Below the pieces are notes generated by a model, which saw nothing but the letters and a program-made list of their open reading frames with translations, had not been told where the DNA came from and made no database searches. DNA of 44,565 bases from contig JAKOVD010000081.1 of assembly GCA_029782215.1 (NCBI GenBank), positions 1 through 44,565 on the forward strand. The letters run 5' to 3'. Positions 18,300-26,266 of the stretch are shown piece after piece (the first letter of the stretch is position 1; each line of letters opens with the position of its first letter). The stretch is from Chloroflexota bacterium (GTDB lineage: Bacteria > Chloroflexota > Anaerolineae > J102). A program made the translations under genes and the position numbers.

Positions 18300-18728
18300 T
18301 CACAGGAGGATTCCCATCTCACAGGCAATCAGACGGAAATCGATCTCTGGAATCTCCAGGTAGCCAAAGCGAAAGGCATAGCCCCAATGCTTCTTGTCCT
18401 CTATGAAACTCAGATAGGCGCGTAAAGGCTCGATGGGCGCCTCCTGGCACGGCAGATAGTCGACGTCGATCCGAAAAGGCTTGAAGCCATTCCCCATGTC
18501 CACCTGGTAGATACGCTCGGAAGCGATGCGCCCGATGGCCGTGAAACGCTGGCAGCGGATCTTGCTGCCCAGATCTTCTCTGGGGGAATAGACGACAAGC
18601 CAGTCGCCTGTCCGCAAGTGCTGGAGCGGAGCCTTCTTTCCGTGGTTGAGCTGGATGAACCCACCCTGGACCCCCACCTGGATGTGGGCGCGGGAGATAA
18701 CACCAAGCCAATATCGTATCGTACTCAT
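18300..18728 (-). CDS. EVE domain-containing protein
   Basis: A 142-residue single-domain protein with the EVE/PUA-like pattern. It has YWLGVISRAHIQVGVQGGFI near the start and LRTGDWLVVYSPREDLG, then QRFTAIGRI, FKPFRIDVDYL, AYLSFIEDKKHWGYAFRFGY and a final EIDFRLIACEMGI. EVE domains bind modified bases; this stand-alone form is annotated as UPF0310 and its substrate is unknown. It is a same-strand neighbour of msrA and of the SRPBCC gene (29 bp upstream). No clear ribosome site precedes ATG 18728. Confidence 0.85.
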   Translation of the reverse strand: MSTIRYWLGVISRAHIQVGVQGGFIQLNHGKKAPLQHLRTGDWLVVYSPREDLGSKIRCQRFTAIGRIASERIYQVDMGNGFKPFRIDVDYLPCQEAPIEPLRAYLSFIEDKKHWGYAFRFGYLEIPEIDFRLIACEMGILL

Positions 18729-18756
18729 CGCAGGGCGCTTCTTGCAGGCGTCTGGC

Positions 18757-19155
18757 TCATGCCGTGGCAGAGAAGTACTCGGCCATGGGCGTGAAGTAGA
18801 AGTCGATCCAGCCCTGCTGGTAGTCGGCTTCCGTGCCCTCTGGCAAGCCGCTGTGGATCAGGGTCAGGCGAGTACCTCCCGGTGCGGCCTCGAGCAGGAT
18901 CTCCAACCGCGAGTCGGGCGCCCCTTCGGGAAAGTCGGTGGAACGCCATGCCTGGACGATGCGGCTGTAGGGGATCATTTCCAGAGTCGTGCCTGAGATA
19001 TAGCCATCCCAGGCCGTAAAGGCGCCGCCAACGACCGCATCGACGGTAGCCGGGCTGCCGGCAAACTTGCTGTGTTCATCGCCACTGAGCCAGGCGCGAA
19101 AGACACGCTCCGGCAGCGCTGGTAGAAGGGTCGTCATTGTGAACGAGAGCGTCAT
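18757..19155 (-). CDS. SRPBCC/AHSA1-like protein
   Basis: A 132-residue START-like ligand-binding fold of the Aha1/SRPBCC type. It begins TTLLPALPERVFRAWLSGDE, then FTAWDGYISGTTLEMIPYSR, IVQAWRSTDFPEGAPDSRLE and TRLTLIHSGLPEGTEADYQQ, and finally GWIDFYFTPMAEYF. These are usual family landmarks. Such small proteins bind hydrophobic ligands or act as stress proteins; the ligand is not predictable. GGAG lies about ten bases before ATG 19155. Confidence 0.85.
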   Translation of the reverse strand: MTLSFTMTTLLPALPERVFRAWLSGDEHSKFAGSPATVDAVVGGAFTAWDGYISGTTLEMIPYSRIVQAWRSTDFPEGAPDSRLEILLEAAPGGTRLTLIHSGLPEGTEADYQQGWIDFYFTPMAEYFSATA

Positions 19156-19229
19156 CTCGCCATGTCTCCGTCATGCGAACAGAGTGGGTCCGGGTGAAAG
19201 CGGAGTAGGCGAAGGAAAGGAAGACCCTG

Positions 19230-19260
19230 TTGCCTGCTTCGCCGTGAGCGGCATTATACT
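19230..19260 (+). promoter_or_regulatory. Possible promoter for metC-like gene
   Basis: TTGCCT (19230-19235) and TATACT (19255-19260) on the plus strand are separated by 19 bp, longer than ideal. It lies in the divergent gap, 75 bases before ATG 19336. Confidence 0.35.
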
Positions 19261-19335
19261 GCGCACCATCACACCGGTCGAGCACCTGAGCGACCGAACC
19301 TTGCCGCCTCCTGGCTACGCCCAAGACTACCCAGT

Positions 19336-20511
19336 ATGCAGACCCAAACCCGTATCCTCCATGAAGGGGACGACCGCAGCGCCCAGCATGGCGCCGTCAA
19401 TCCGCCGGTCTACTACGCCTCGACCTTTGTCTTCCCCACGGTGCAAGCTTACTACGAGGCAGGCGCCGACCCCTTCCAACACTACTTCTACAGCCGCGAC
19501 CGCAATCCCACGGTGCGGGCGCTTGAGGACAAGCTGGCGGCATTGGAGGGAGCCGAGGGCTGCATCTGCAGCGCCAGCGGCATGGGCGCCATCACCGCCG
19601 CCATCTTTGCCGCCGTCAAGGCGGGCGACCATGCCCTGGTGGTGGACACCTGCTACGGTCCCACGCGGCGGTTCATGGAGCGGATGCTGGCGGGTCTGGG
19701 TGTGCAGACTACCTACTATCCGCCCGATGCCACCGATCTCGGGCCCTGGCTGCAGCCCAACACCCGGCTGGTCTACCTGGAATCGCCCGGCAGCCTTTCC
19801 TTCCACATCCAGGACTTCCCGGCCTTGACGGCGCAGGCCCGCCGCCACGGCGCCGTCACCATCGCCGACAACAGTTGGGCCACGCCCCTGTTCCTGCAGC
19901 CACACCGCCTGGGCGTCGACATCGTGGTCCATTCGGGCACCAAGTACATCGCCGGCCATTCTGACCTGCTTTTGGGGGTCCTCACCACCGGCGGCGAGCA
20001 TTTGCGCCGGGCGCGGGAGGTCTCCGTGATGCTGGGCGCCACCCTGGGACCCGCCGAGGCCTACCTGGCGCTGCGCGGCCTGCGAACGCTGCCGGTGCGG
20101 ATGGCCCAACACCAGGCCAGCGGCCTGGCGGTGGCGCGCTGGCTGCAGGCGCATCCCAAGGTGCGCCGCGTGCTCCATCCCGGCCTGCCGGATTTCCCCG
20201 GCCATGCCCTGGCCCAGACACAGTTCTCGGGCTGGTCCAGCCTGTTCTCCGTTGAGCTTCAGGCCTCCCTCTCGCCGGAGCAGCGCCACCGCTTTGTCGA
20301 AAGCCTGAAGCTGTTCTCCATCGGCGTCAGTTGGGGCGGCTACGAGAGCTTGATCATCCCCATCGAAAGCCATGACCCCGTCGTTGCCGCCGCGCGCGCC
20401 CGCGTGGGGCTCAACAACGACTGCTACCGCCTTTGCATTGGCCTGGAAGACACCGGCGACCTCATCGCCGATCTGGCACAGGCGCTTGACGGATATCAGG
20501 TTGAAGGTTGA
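19336..20511 (+). CDS. metC: PLP-dependent cystathionine beta-lyase-like enzyme
   Basis: A 391-residue Cys/Met-metabolism PLP enzyme. Cofactor-binding landmarks are GAVNPPVYYASTFVF, YSRDRNPTVRALEDKLAALE, CSASGMGAITAAI and ADNSWATPLF. The Schiff-base lysine is in VHSGTKYIAGHSD. The C-terminal SWGGYESLIIP resembles MetC of proteobacteria more than gamma-synthases, which suggests beta-cleavage of cystathionine to homocysteine. Side activity on cysteine is possible. It is alone on this strand and converges with the kinase gene. The last codons (QVEG, stop) are part of a GGTTGAA heptad repeat, so the C terminus appears shaped by the repeat. Confidence 0.85.
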   Translation: MQTQTRILHEGDDRSAQHGAVNPPVYYASTFVFPTVQAYYEAGADPFQHYFYSRDRNPTVRALEDKLAALEGAEGCICSASGMGAITAAIFAAVKAGDHALVVDTCYGPTRRFMERMLAGLGVQTTYYPPDATDLGPWLQPNTRLVYLESPGSLSFHIQDFPALTAQARRHGAVTIADNSWATPLFLQPHRLGVDIVVHSGTKYIAGHSDLLLGVLTTGGEHLRRAREVSVMLGATLGPAEAYLALRGLRTLPVRMAQHQASGLAVARWLQAHPKVRRVLHPGLPDFPGHALAQTQFSGWSSLFSVELQASLSPEQRHRFVESLKLFSIGVSWGGYESLIIPIESHDPVVAAARARVGLNNDCYRLCIGLEDTGDLIADLAQALDGYQVEG

Positions 20512-20550
20512 CGGTATAAACTTTCAACCTGGAACGTTCAACCTTCAACC
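20499..20550. repeat. GGTTGAA/TTCAACC heptad repeats forming a hairpin
   Basis: GGTTGAA GGTTGA (20499-20511) covers the metC stop codon. TTCAACC occurs at 20523-20529 and as a tandem pair at 20537-20550. The two blocks can pair over 13 bp, giving a hairpin between convergent genes that may act as a terminator, though no U-tract follows. Confidence 0.8.
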
Positions 20551-20551
20551 C

Positions 20552-22255
20552 CTACAACGGCCAGGGCCGGTAGTGTTCAAGCGTGGAGCCGCCGAGAAAC
20601 TCCCTGAGGATCGAGTCCGAAGGAATCTCCTCGGCTGCCGCTGGCCGGAACCACTGCAGGAGCGCCCGCAGGCGATTTGCCTCGATGCGCTCCAGCGTTC
20701 CCGGCTCGATCTGGGCGAGAAGCGGCTCGACTACTGGCTTCAGCACCGCCAGCTCATAGGTCAGCGCTGAGTTGAACATGACGTCCGCGTAGTCCTGGAA
20801 GGGAAAGATCCAGCGGCGCTCGCCCCGCCGCACGCTCTCCCAACGGCTGATGGTCTGGGCGGCGGAATAGCCACGCGAACGGGAATCGCGGGCGATGCGC
20901 CGGATCAGCCGCGTGTCGGTGGTGGAGATGCGGTTGCAGCGGTCCAGATTCAACTGGGTCAGGGCGCTGACGTAAATACGGTACAAGAGCGATGGATCGA
21001 CCTGGGGCAGCAGATCGGGATTGAGGGCGTGAATGCCTTCGACAATGAGGACATGCTCGGCGCTGATCTGGACGGAAGGTCCCGGTTTGCGCCTGCCTTC
21101 CTTGAAGTCGAACTGCGCAAGCTGCACGACTTCACCGGCGATGAGCTGATTGATCTGCTGGTTCAGATAGGCGATATCGACGGTGTACAGCGACTCGAAG
21201 TCGTAGTCGCCGGCGGCGTCGCGCGGCGTGTGCTCCCGGTCGACGAAGTAGTCGTCGGTGCTGAGGGCGAGGGGCCGCATCCCCAGCGCCAGCAGCCGCA
21301 CGGCCAGGCGGCGGGCGAACGTCGTCTTGCCCGATGAGGAGGGTCCAGCGACCAGGATGGTACGCACGCGATCGCGGCGGCGGGTGATTTCGGTAGCAAT
21401 AGCACTGATGCGCTGTTCGTGCAGCGCTTCCGTCACAAGAATGAGCTCGGTGAGACGCCCCTGTTCGACGGCGGCATTCAGACCAGCCACGTTGCGGATG
21501 CCCAATGCCCGCAGCCAGTTGCTGTACTCCGTGAATACATCATACAGGGGGGTGTCGGTGCGGGCCGGACTGACGGTGTCAGGAGCCCCCTGGCGGGGAA
21601 AGCGGAGCAGGAAGCCGTGATCGGCCGGCTCCAGGGCAAACAAATGCAGGCAACCGGTGCTCGGCACCATGAATCCGTGCAGGTAGTCCTGGGTCCCCAG
21701 CAAAGAGTAGACCATGAGCGTCGGCTTCTGTCGCACCTGCAGCAGCGCCACCTTGTCCTCATCCCCAGCGGCACGGAAATGCTCCCGCGCTTCGGCAATT
21801 GGCATCTCCTGCAGCACAATCGGCAGATCCGCCTCCACTACCTTCCTCATCTCCGCTTCCAGCTCTTTGAGCTCGGCGGGCGTCAACGGTTCGTGCCCCT
21901 CGACCCGGCAGTAGTAGCCGCCGCTGGTGATGGAGTGCTCGACATAGACGCGCGCCTCCGGGTGCAAGCGGGCGGCCACTGCCACCAGGAGAAAGACGAG
22001 CGACCGCCGGTAGATGCGGGCGCCGTCGGCGCTGTCCAGGCGCACAGGCGTCACAACGCCGTCGCGGGACACCGGCCGGCATAGCTCGGCCAGCCGGCCG
22101 TCCACGATGCCTGCCACGGCCAGGGGCTTGCCGTCACCCTCGGTGGCCGCGGCCATATACTCGCCCAGGGGTGTATGCAAAGGCGCCGAAAAAACACGCC
22201 CATCGGGAAAGGTTAGCCGGGCAGTGCGCCGTGGAAATGAACGTTGAACAGGCAT
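20552..22255 (-). CDS. TGS-domain / uridine kinase-like fusion (nucleoside kinase)
   Basis: A 567-residue fusion. The first 70 residues (TARLTFPDGRVFSAPLHTPL) resemble a TGS domain, followed by a segment like the second additional domain of threonyl-tRNA synthetase (VYVEHSITSGGYYCRVEGHE). From about residue 290 comes a P-loop kinase of the uridine kinase/phosphoribulokinase family. It has Walker A LVAGPSSSGKTTFARRL, LSTDDYFVDREHTPRDAAGD with the acidic base, and VLIVEGIHALNP. Such fusions are annotated as nucleoside kinases; the substrate has not been settled for most. ATG 22255 is chosen because upstream codons are repeat-derived. Confidence 0.85.
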   Translation of the reverse strand: MPVQRSFPRRTARLTFPDGRVFSAPLHTPLGEYMAAATEGDGKPLAVAGIVDGRLAELCRPVSRDGVVTPVRLDSADGARIYRRSLVFLLVAVAARLHPEARVYVEHSITSGGYYCRVEGHEPLTPAELKELEAEMRKVVEADLPIVLQEMPIAEAREHFRAAGDEDKVALLQVRQKPTLMVYSLLGTQDYLHGFMVPSTGCLHLFALEPADHGFLLRFPRQGAPDTVSPARTDTPLYDVFTEYSNWLRALGIRNVAGLNAAVEQGRLTELILVTEALHEQRISAIATEITRRRDRVRTILVAGPSSSGKTTFARRLAVRLLALGMRPLALSTDDYFVDREHTPRDAAGDYDFESLYTVDIAYLNQQINQLIAGEVVQLAQFDFKEGRRKPGPSVQISAEHVLIVEGIHALNPDLLPQVDPSLLYRIYVSALTQLNLDRCNRISTTDTRLIRRIARDSRSRGYSAAQTISRWESVRRGERRWIFPFQDYADVMFNSALTYELAVLKPVVEPLLAQIEPGTLERIEANRLRALLQWFRPAAAEEIPSDSILREFLGGSTLEHYRPWPL

Positions 22256-22271
22256 ATGGGTAGCGGGCAAC

Positions 22272-22331
22272 TTCCGAGCACCGTCCGTGAGGGAGGTGTC
22301 AGAGCGGGTGGCGGGTGGCGGGTGGCGGGTG
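22272..22331. repeat. Solitary 28-bp repeat copy plus GCGGGTG x4
   Basis: Bases 22272-22299 match, with one mismatch, the 28-bp unit found three times upstream of tyrA (27185-27351). Directly after it GCGGGTG is repeated four times (22304-22331). The block lies just upstream of the kinase start at 22255. Confidence 0.85.
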
Positions 22332-22366
22332 GAAACGATGATACGCGGTAAAAAGACGCCAAACAA

Positions 22367-22398
22367 AAACGACCACCGCCCGCGAGCAGTGGTCGTTT
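22367..22398 (-). terminator. Intrinsic terminator of ssb
   Basis: A perfect 10-bp stem (22367-22376 with 22389-22398) is followed on the minus strand by TTGTTT. It lies about 57 bases past the ssb stop codon. Confidence 0.82.
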
Positions 22399-22454
22399 GG
22401 CAGACAAAGTGCGCCGCACGTCAGCGCGGCGTGAAACCGCTGGACAGCAGGCGC

Positions 22455-22853
22455 CTAGAAGGGGATTTCCTCTTCCTCGACGCCGCCCGGCCGATCGCGG
22501 AGCGCTCCGCCCTCAGCGCCAGGAGCACCGGCGCCACCCAACATGCGCATGTTGCGGGCGGTCAGCTCCAGGGTGGCGCGGGGACTGCCATCCTGTCCCG
22601 ACCAGGCGCTGGCGTCAACCTCACCCTCGACCAGCACAAGCTTGCCCTTGGTGAGGTATTGGTTGCAGATCTCGGCCAGCTTGCCCCAGGCCGTCACCCT
22701 GAACCAGGTGGTCTTTTCTTGCGGCTGGCCGTCGGCGCCGGTCCATTTGCGGGTCGACGCCACAGAAAAGCTGGTGACAGCCTGCCCGCTCGGTGTGTAA
22801 CGCATCTCCGGGTCCCTTCCCAGGTGACCCACAACCACGGTCGTCTGATACAT
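22455..22853 (-). CDS. ssb: Single-stranded DNA-binding protein
   Basis: A 132-residue SSB. The OB fold starts VVVGHLGRDPEMRYTPSGQA and continues VTSFSVASTRKW, WFRVTAWGKLAEICNQYLTK and GKLVLVEGEVDASAW. A short Gly/Ala-rich linker leads to the acidic tail EEEEIPF, the docking peptide for repair and replication partners. AAGGAG lies eight bases before ATG 22853. It has its own near-consensus promoter overlapped by an SOS box, so this copy is probably DNA-damage inducible. Whether it is the only SSB cannot be told here. Confidence 0.95.
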   Translation of the reverse strand: MYQTTVVVGHLGRDPEMRYTPSGQAVTSFSVASTRKWTGADGQPQEKTTWFRVTAWGKLAEICNQYLTKGKLVLVEGEVDASAWSGQDGSPRATLELTARNMRMLGGAGAPGAEGGALRDRPGGVEEEEIPF

Positions 22854-22910
22854 CTTCCATTCTCCTTAAGCCGGCTACGAGCGCAAAACGAGTTGGTAGC
22901 AGTAACTCCA

Positions 22911-22938
22911 ATTATAGGAGAAATGCGTTGTTTGTCAA
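22911..22938 (-). promoter_or_regulatory. Near-consensus ssb promoter
   Basis: On the minus strand TTGACA (22938-22933), a 16-bp spacer and TATAAT (22916-22911) form a perfect-hexamer sigma70 promoter. The start near 22904 leaves about 50 nt before ATG 22853. Confidence 0.85.
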
Positions 22939-22951
22939 GAACAGATGTTCG
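22938..22951. promoter_or_regulatory. LexA (SOS) box of the GAAC-N4-GTTC type
   Basis: AGAACAGATGTTCG contains a perfect GAAC-N4-GTTC palindrome (22939-22950) abutting and overlapping the ssb -35 hexamer by one base, an ideal repressor position. This is the Gram-positive-type SOS box, which the Chloroflexota member Dehalococcoides is also known to use. Confidence 0.72.
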
Positions 22952-22960
22952 CTTTTTGAC

Positions 22961-23410
22961 CTATGCCTCGTCGTCGTCGGGCAGCTCATCCCAGGTAGAC
23001 TCGATCCAAGCTGAGGTGTAGACAAGCAGCGACCGTCCCGATTCCGTGACAAGCGTCAACACCATGCTTTCATCCTGATCGGCGGCGATCTCCTCCACCA
23101 CTGCCCCTTCTTCGGCCAGCGAGCTGAGCTCGGTGCTGATCAGCTCCAGCCCCAGGAGCGGTTCGCTGTCCTCGCTGGGCAAAACGGCAGCCCCGTACAG
23201 CTCCAGGAGCGTCTGGTTGGCCAGGTAGAGCTCGCAGTCAACGTACATCCGGTTCTCGTCCGTCACCTCCTCTTCCATGTCCTCGTCGACGAGCGAGCTG
23301 TCCCAAATGACGATCGAAGCGATGGCGACGCCCTCGAGGTCGGCCATCTCCTCCCACAGATCATCGGTCAGCTTGAAGTTGATGTTCTCGGCGGTGGCGT
23401 TCTCGTTCAC
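22961..23410 (-). CDS. Acidic protein of unknown function
   Basis: A 149-residue very acidic protein I do not recognise. It opens NFKLTDDLWEEMADLEGVAI, continues MYVDCELYLANQTLLELYGA and MVLTLVTESGRSLLVYTSAW, and ends DELPDDDEA. The alternation of strands and helices suggests a small folded domain with an acidic tail, without membrane segments. The start chosen is GTG 23410 with GGGAGG five bases upstream, better than an upstream TTG. It is 39 bp downstream of the M23 peptidase gene on the same strand, so probably co-transcribed. Its stop codon sits just outside the ssb SOS box. Confidence 0.65.
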   Translation of the reverse strand: MNENATAENINFKLTDDLWEEMADLEGVAIASIVIWDSSLVDEDMEEEVTDENRMYVDCELYLANQTLLELYGAAVLPSEDSEPLLGLELISTELSSLAEEGAVVEEIAADQDESMVLTLVTESGRSLLVYTSAWIESTWDELPDDDEA

Positions 23411-23449
23411 GGCGGCCTCCCAGGAGCGAGTGGTAGGCAAAAGGCGGTT

Positions 23450-24448
23450 TCAGGCGGGAGAGACGAGAGCACGCGAGGGCAAGATGCCCTGGTCGATGTG
23501 ATCGCCGGTCATGATGAAGTGACTGAACGCCACCGGCAAGCCCTGGTCGACAAAGAGGCTGGGGCCGCTCTGCAGGTGATAGTGCAGATGCGGACCCTGG
23601 CTGATGCCGCTGTTGCCAACGCGGGCGATGGTTTGCCCGCGACGGACATAGTCACCCGCGGCCACAGCCACGGAGCCGGCGCGCAGGTGGCCAAAATAAC
23701 TGCACTCCCCATGCCCGTGGCCGATGACCAGGCTGTTCCCGGTCATCAGGCGGGGATCGGTCTGCAGCAGATCCAGGTTGGGGGGCTGGCCAGGCGTGCA
23801 ATCCGGCATGCCGTCGCGCACCCAGAGGACTTTGCCAGGGGCAGGCGCCAGCACAGGCTGGTCCCAGGCGTAGTGGTCCTCATTGTGCAGCCCACTGCCG
23901 GCATACATCCGGCCATCCGGTCCCAACTTGACGAAATCATAGGCAAAGGCCTGGCTCACCGGGTCCGCCTTGTGCAGATCGGTCCAGTCATTGCCCATGA
24001 TGGCATACCAGGCGCCCTCGGCCACCGGCAGATGGAGCTCCGCTTTCTGTTCGTGGTAAAGGAGGGGGACGTCAAGCTGGGCCGAGAGCATGTGCCGCGT
24101 TTCGACTTCATAGGCGTGAATGGATACGCGCAGCCGTGTGAGCGCCAGCAGCGCCGGCTCCAGGAAATAGCAGCGCCGGAAGGCCAGGCCCGACTCGGCC
24201 GAGACGCTCACGTCACCGCCGGTCAGGGTCATCAGGCCGGCGCCGATGAGCTGGCGCACCGCAAACACATCGTCATCCGCATACACGCGCCAGACACAGT
24301 CCGTGACCACAGTGTCACAGTTGGCGGTGATGCCCACATCGCAGACGAACTCCTGCATGGGCACCAACTGCGGATAGGGCAACTGCAGATAGCGGGCAAC
24401 GTAAAGCTGCGCCGGTGAGGTCTGCAGAGCGATCTGGAAGTCAGGCAT
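23450..24448 (-). CDS. M23 family metallopeptidase-like protein
   Basis: A 332-residue protein with a C-terminal M23/LytM domain. FAYDFVKLG supplies the Asp, the core is DHYAWDQPVLAPAPGKVLWV, then GNSLVIGHGHGECSYFGHLR, VRRGQTIARVGNSG and the HxH ligand motif in GPHLHYHL. The N-terminal half is an unrecognised beta-rich region. There is no signal peptide, unusual for a cell-wall hydrolase but common in this subtype. A strong promoter (24457-24485) places the transcription start within about two bases of ATG 24448, so the mRNA is probably leaderless. An in-frame GTG at 24466 lies within the promoter and is rejected. Confidence 0.85.
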   Translation of the reverse strand: MPDFQIALQTSPAQLYVARYLQLPYPQLVPMQEFVCDVGITANCDTVVTDCVWRVYADDDVFAVRQLIGAGLMTLTGGDVSVSAESGLAFRRCYFLEPALLALTRLRVSIHAYEVETRHMLSAQLDVPLLYHEQKAELHLPVAEGAWYAIMGNDWTDLHKADPVSQAFAYDFVKLGPDGRMYAGSGLHNEDHYAWDQPVLAPAPGKVLWVRDGMPDCTPGQPPNLDLLQTDPRLMTGNSLVIGHGHGECSYFGHLRAGSVAVAAGDYVRRGQTIARVGNSGISQGPHLHYHLQSGPSLFVDQGLPVAFSHFIMTGDHIDQGILPSRALVSPA

Positions 24449-24456
24449 CGCTGTGC

Positions 24457-24485
24457 AGGATAGCACGCCGGTGCCGCGGCGTCAA
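24457..24485 (-). promoter_or_regulatory. Promoter of M23 peptidase gene
   Basis: On the minus strand TTGACG (24485-24480), 17 bp and TATCCT (24462-24457) with an upstream TGC extension. The expected start falls at or within two bases of ATG 24448. Confidence 0.68.
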
Positions 24486-24680
24486 CGCAGGTTGCCAGGC
24501 ATGGCAGGCACGACGTGCGCAATGCTTGCGACGAACATTTCGTGCTGTGCATCCAATGGCCAGCCCAGCGGGAAAGAACACAAATACCCAGAGGCCGCTG
24601 AGAGCAGCAAGCCGCCCCATCTGCTAAACTTGGAGCCCGACGAACCCAACACCCCAACACAGGCAGAAGCAACCGCTCCT

Positions 24681-25811
24681 ATGTGGCGTCCACCATCCCT
24701 TCTCAAAGCTTTCCTCATTTGCATTCTCGTCCTGCTGGCCGCGGGCCAGGCGGGACGCGCTTCGGCCGGAACCATCCCTGGCTCTGGCGCCTTCTTCTCG
24801 TGCGACGACGTGCGTGAGATTCCGCGCGGCGAGTGCGAAGCTCTGGTCGCACTGTTCCAGGGCGCCAACGGCCCCGGCTGGGCGAATCACGCAGGCTGGT
24901 TGGAGATCAGCACGCCGTGCAGTTGGTACGGCGTGCAATGTGAGGCGGGGTCTGTCCGGCGGCTGAGCCTGCACGGCAATCACCTGACCGGCGCCATCCC
25001 GCCGGAACTGGACAACCTGCTGAAGCTGCAGCGGCTCGACCTGAGCGACAATCAATTGAGCGGCGGCCTGCCGCCCGCCTTGGGTTCCCTGGCCAGCCTC
25101 GAATACGTCTACCTGTACGCCAACCAGTTGAGCGGCCCCATCCCCCCCGAGCTGGGCGAGTTGAGCAAGCTCATCCATCTTGACCTGGGCTCGAACCGCC
25201 TGGGCGGCGCCATCCCCCCGGCGCTGGGCAGCGTCTCCAGCCTGATGTATCTCGACCTGTCGGCGAACCAGCTTCAGGGCGCCATTCCGCCCGACCTGGG
25301 CAGGCTGGGCGAAATCGTCTACCTTGATCTCTCAGCGAACCAGTTGCAGGGCGCTATCCCGCCCGAATTGGGCATGCTGGCCCACTGCCAGTACCTCAGC
25401 CTGGCCTCGAACCAGTTACGCGGCCCCATCCCGCCGCCGTTGGGCGACCTAGTGGGCGTGCAGTGGCTCGACCTGAGCCACAACCAGTTGAGCGGCGGCA
25501 TTCCCCCGCAGTTGGGCGACCTGGCGGGCGTGCAGTGGCTCGACCTGAGCAACAACAGGCTGGGCGATCTGTTGCCGCCCGACCTGGACAAGCTCACCCA
25601 CCTGGGCTGGTTCGATCTGGCCGGCAACCCGCTGCACGGGGCCGTGCCCCGCAGCCTGACCAACCTTCGCCTCTACTCGTTCAGCTACAAGGACACGAAC
25701 CTGTGCGAACCGCCCGACGCGCAGTTCAGGGCCTGGTTGGCCGGCATCGACCGCCTGCTGCGCAGCGGCTTCACCTGCTCCTACGTCTACCTGCCCTCAT
25801 ACCTGCAGTGA
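24681..25811 (+). CDS. Secreted plant-type leucine-rich-repeat protein
   Basis: A 376-residue protein. A signal peptide (LLKAFLICILVLLAAGQAG, about 7-26) is followed by a Cys-containing LRR cap (ECEALVALFQGANGPGW...CSWYGVQC) like that of plant receptor kinases. About ten 24-residue repeats follow the plant consensus L--L-L--N-L-G-IPP-LG-L, for example LQRLDLSDNQLSGGLPPALG. A short capping region with two cysteines ends the protein. No anchor is visible, so it is probably exported for adhesion or protein binding. Near-identical repeat units indicate expansion by internal duplication. The chosen ATG begins just before the signal peptide; the longer in-frame extension overlaps the divergent M23 promoter and is not used. 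Confidence 0.88.
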   Translation: MWRPPSLLKAFLICILVLLAAGQAGRASAGTIPGSGAFFSCDDVREIPRGECEALVALFQGANGPGWANHAGWLEISTPCSWYGVQCEAGSVRRLSLHGNHLTGAIPPELDNLLKLQRLDLSDNQLSGGLPPALGSLASLEYVYLYANQLSGPIPPELGELSKLIHLDLGSNRLGGAIPPALGSVSSLMYLDLSANQLQGAIPPDLGRLGEIVYLDLSANQLQGAIPPELGMLAHCQYLSLASNQLRGPIPPPLGDLVGVQWLDLSHNQLSGGIPPQLGDLAGVQWLDLSNNRLGDLLPPDLDKLTHLGWFDLAGNPLHGAVPRSLTNLRLYSFSYKDTNLCEPPDAQFRAWLAGIDRLLRSGFTCSYVYLPSYLQ

Positions 25812-25927
25812 GCATGGCCCACTTCCGGTGCTAGAGCAAGCCCACGCTCCTGGATGCGGTTCAAAGTCCCGTGTCATGGCCAGAAAGCGAGGAGACCTCG
25901 CCCCTACAACCCTCACCCCCAACGCAT

Positions 25928-26037
25928 AGACGTGAACGGCACCTTGTGAATGATCCGCAGATACGAATCGTGATTATTAGAATCGCGATTCGTATCTGCG
26001 GCGACTTTGATGGAACAAGAGGGTGCGGTTCACGTCT
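25928..26037. repeat. 110-bp nested palindrome
   Basis: The inner arms 25955-25975 and 25981-26001 are complementary over 21 bp with one G-U type mismatch and a 5-nt loop. The outer arms 25928-25947 (AGACGTGAACGGCACC...) and 26016-26037 (...GGTGCGGTTCACGTCT) are imperfectly complementary. The rest of the gap (25812-26252) holds no gene I can support. Outside the palindrome it includes ACGAATGGAAGGAACACAAA (26062-26081) and TTATTTGTGC-type words, which look like dispersed intergenic repeats. Confidence 0.75.
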
Positions 26038-26252
26038 TCGCGCCATTCACCGCAAAGCCGACACGAATGGAAGGAACACAAATAGATTCCACCCACTGCA
26101 AAGATGGCGCCGGCTGATGCACAGACGCCCCAAGAGGCAATCTGCGATCATTGGTGTTCCCTCTTATTTGTGCCGGTCATCACGATACGCAGTGCGAAAG
26201 CATGCGCCGCACCCTGGACAATCAGCCAACTGGCCTCTATCCGCCGCCCACC

Positions 26253-26266
26253 TTCAACCTTCAACC
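26253..26266. repeat. TTCAACC heptad pair over the tyrA stop codon
   Basis: Two TTCAACC units (26253-26266) span the tyrA stop codon (26261-26263). The preceding codons (LKVKG) come from the same wording. The unit is the complement of the one at the metC stop. Confidence 0.8.
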
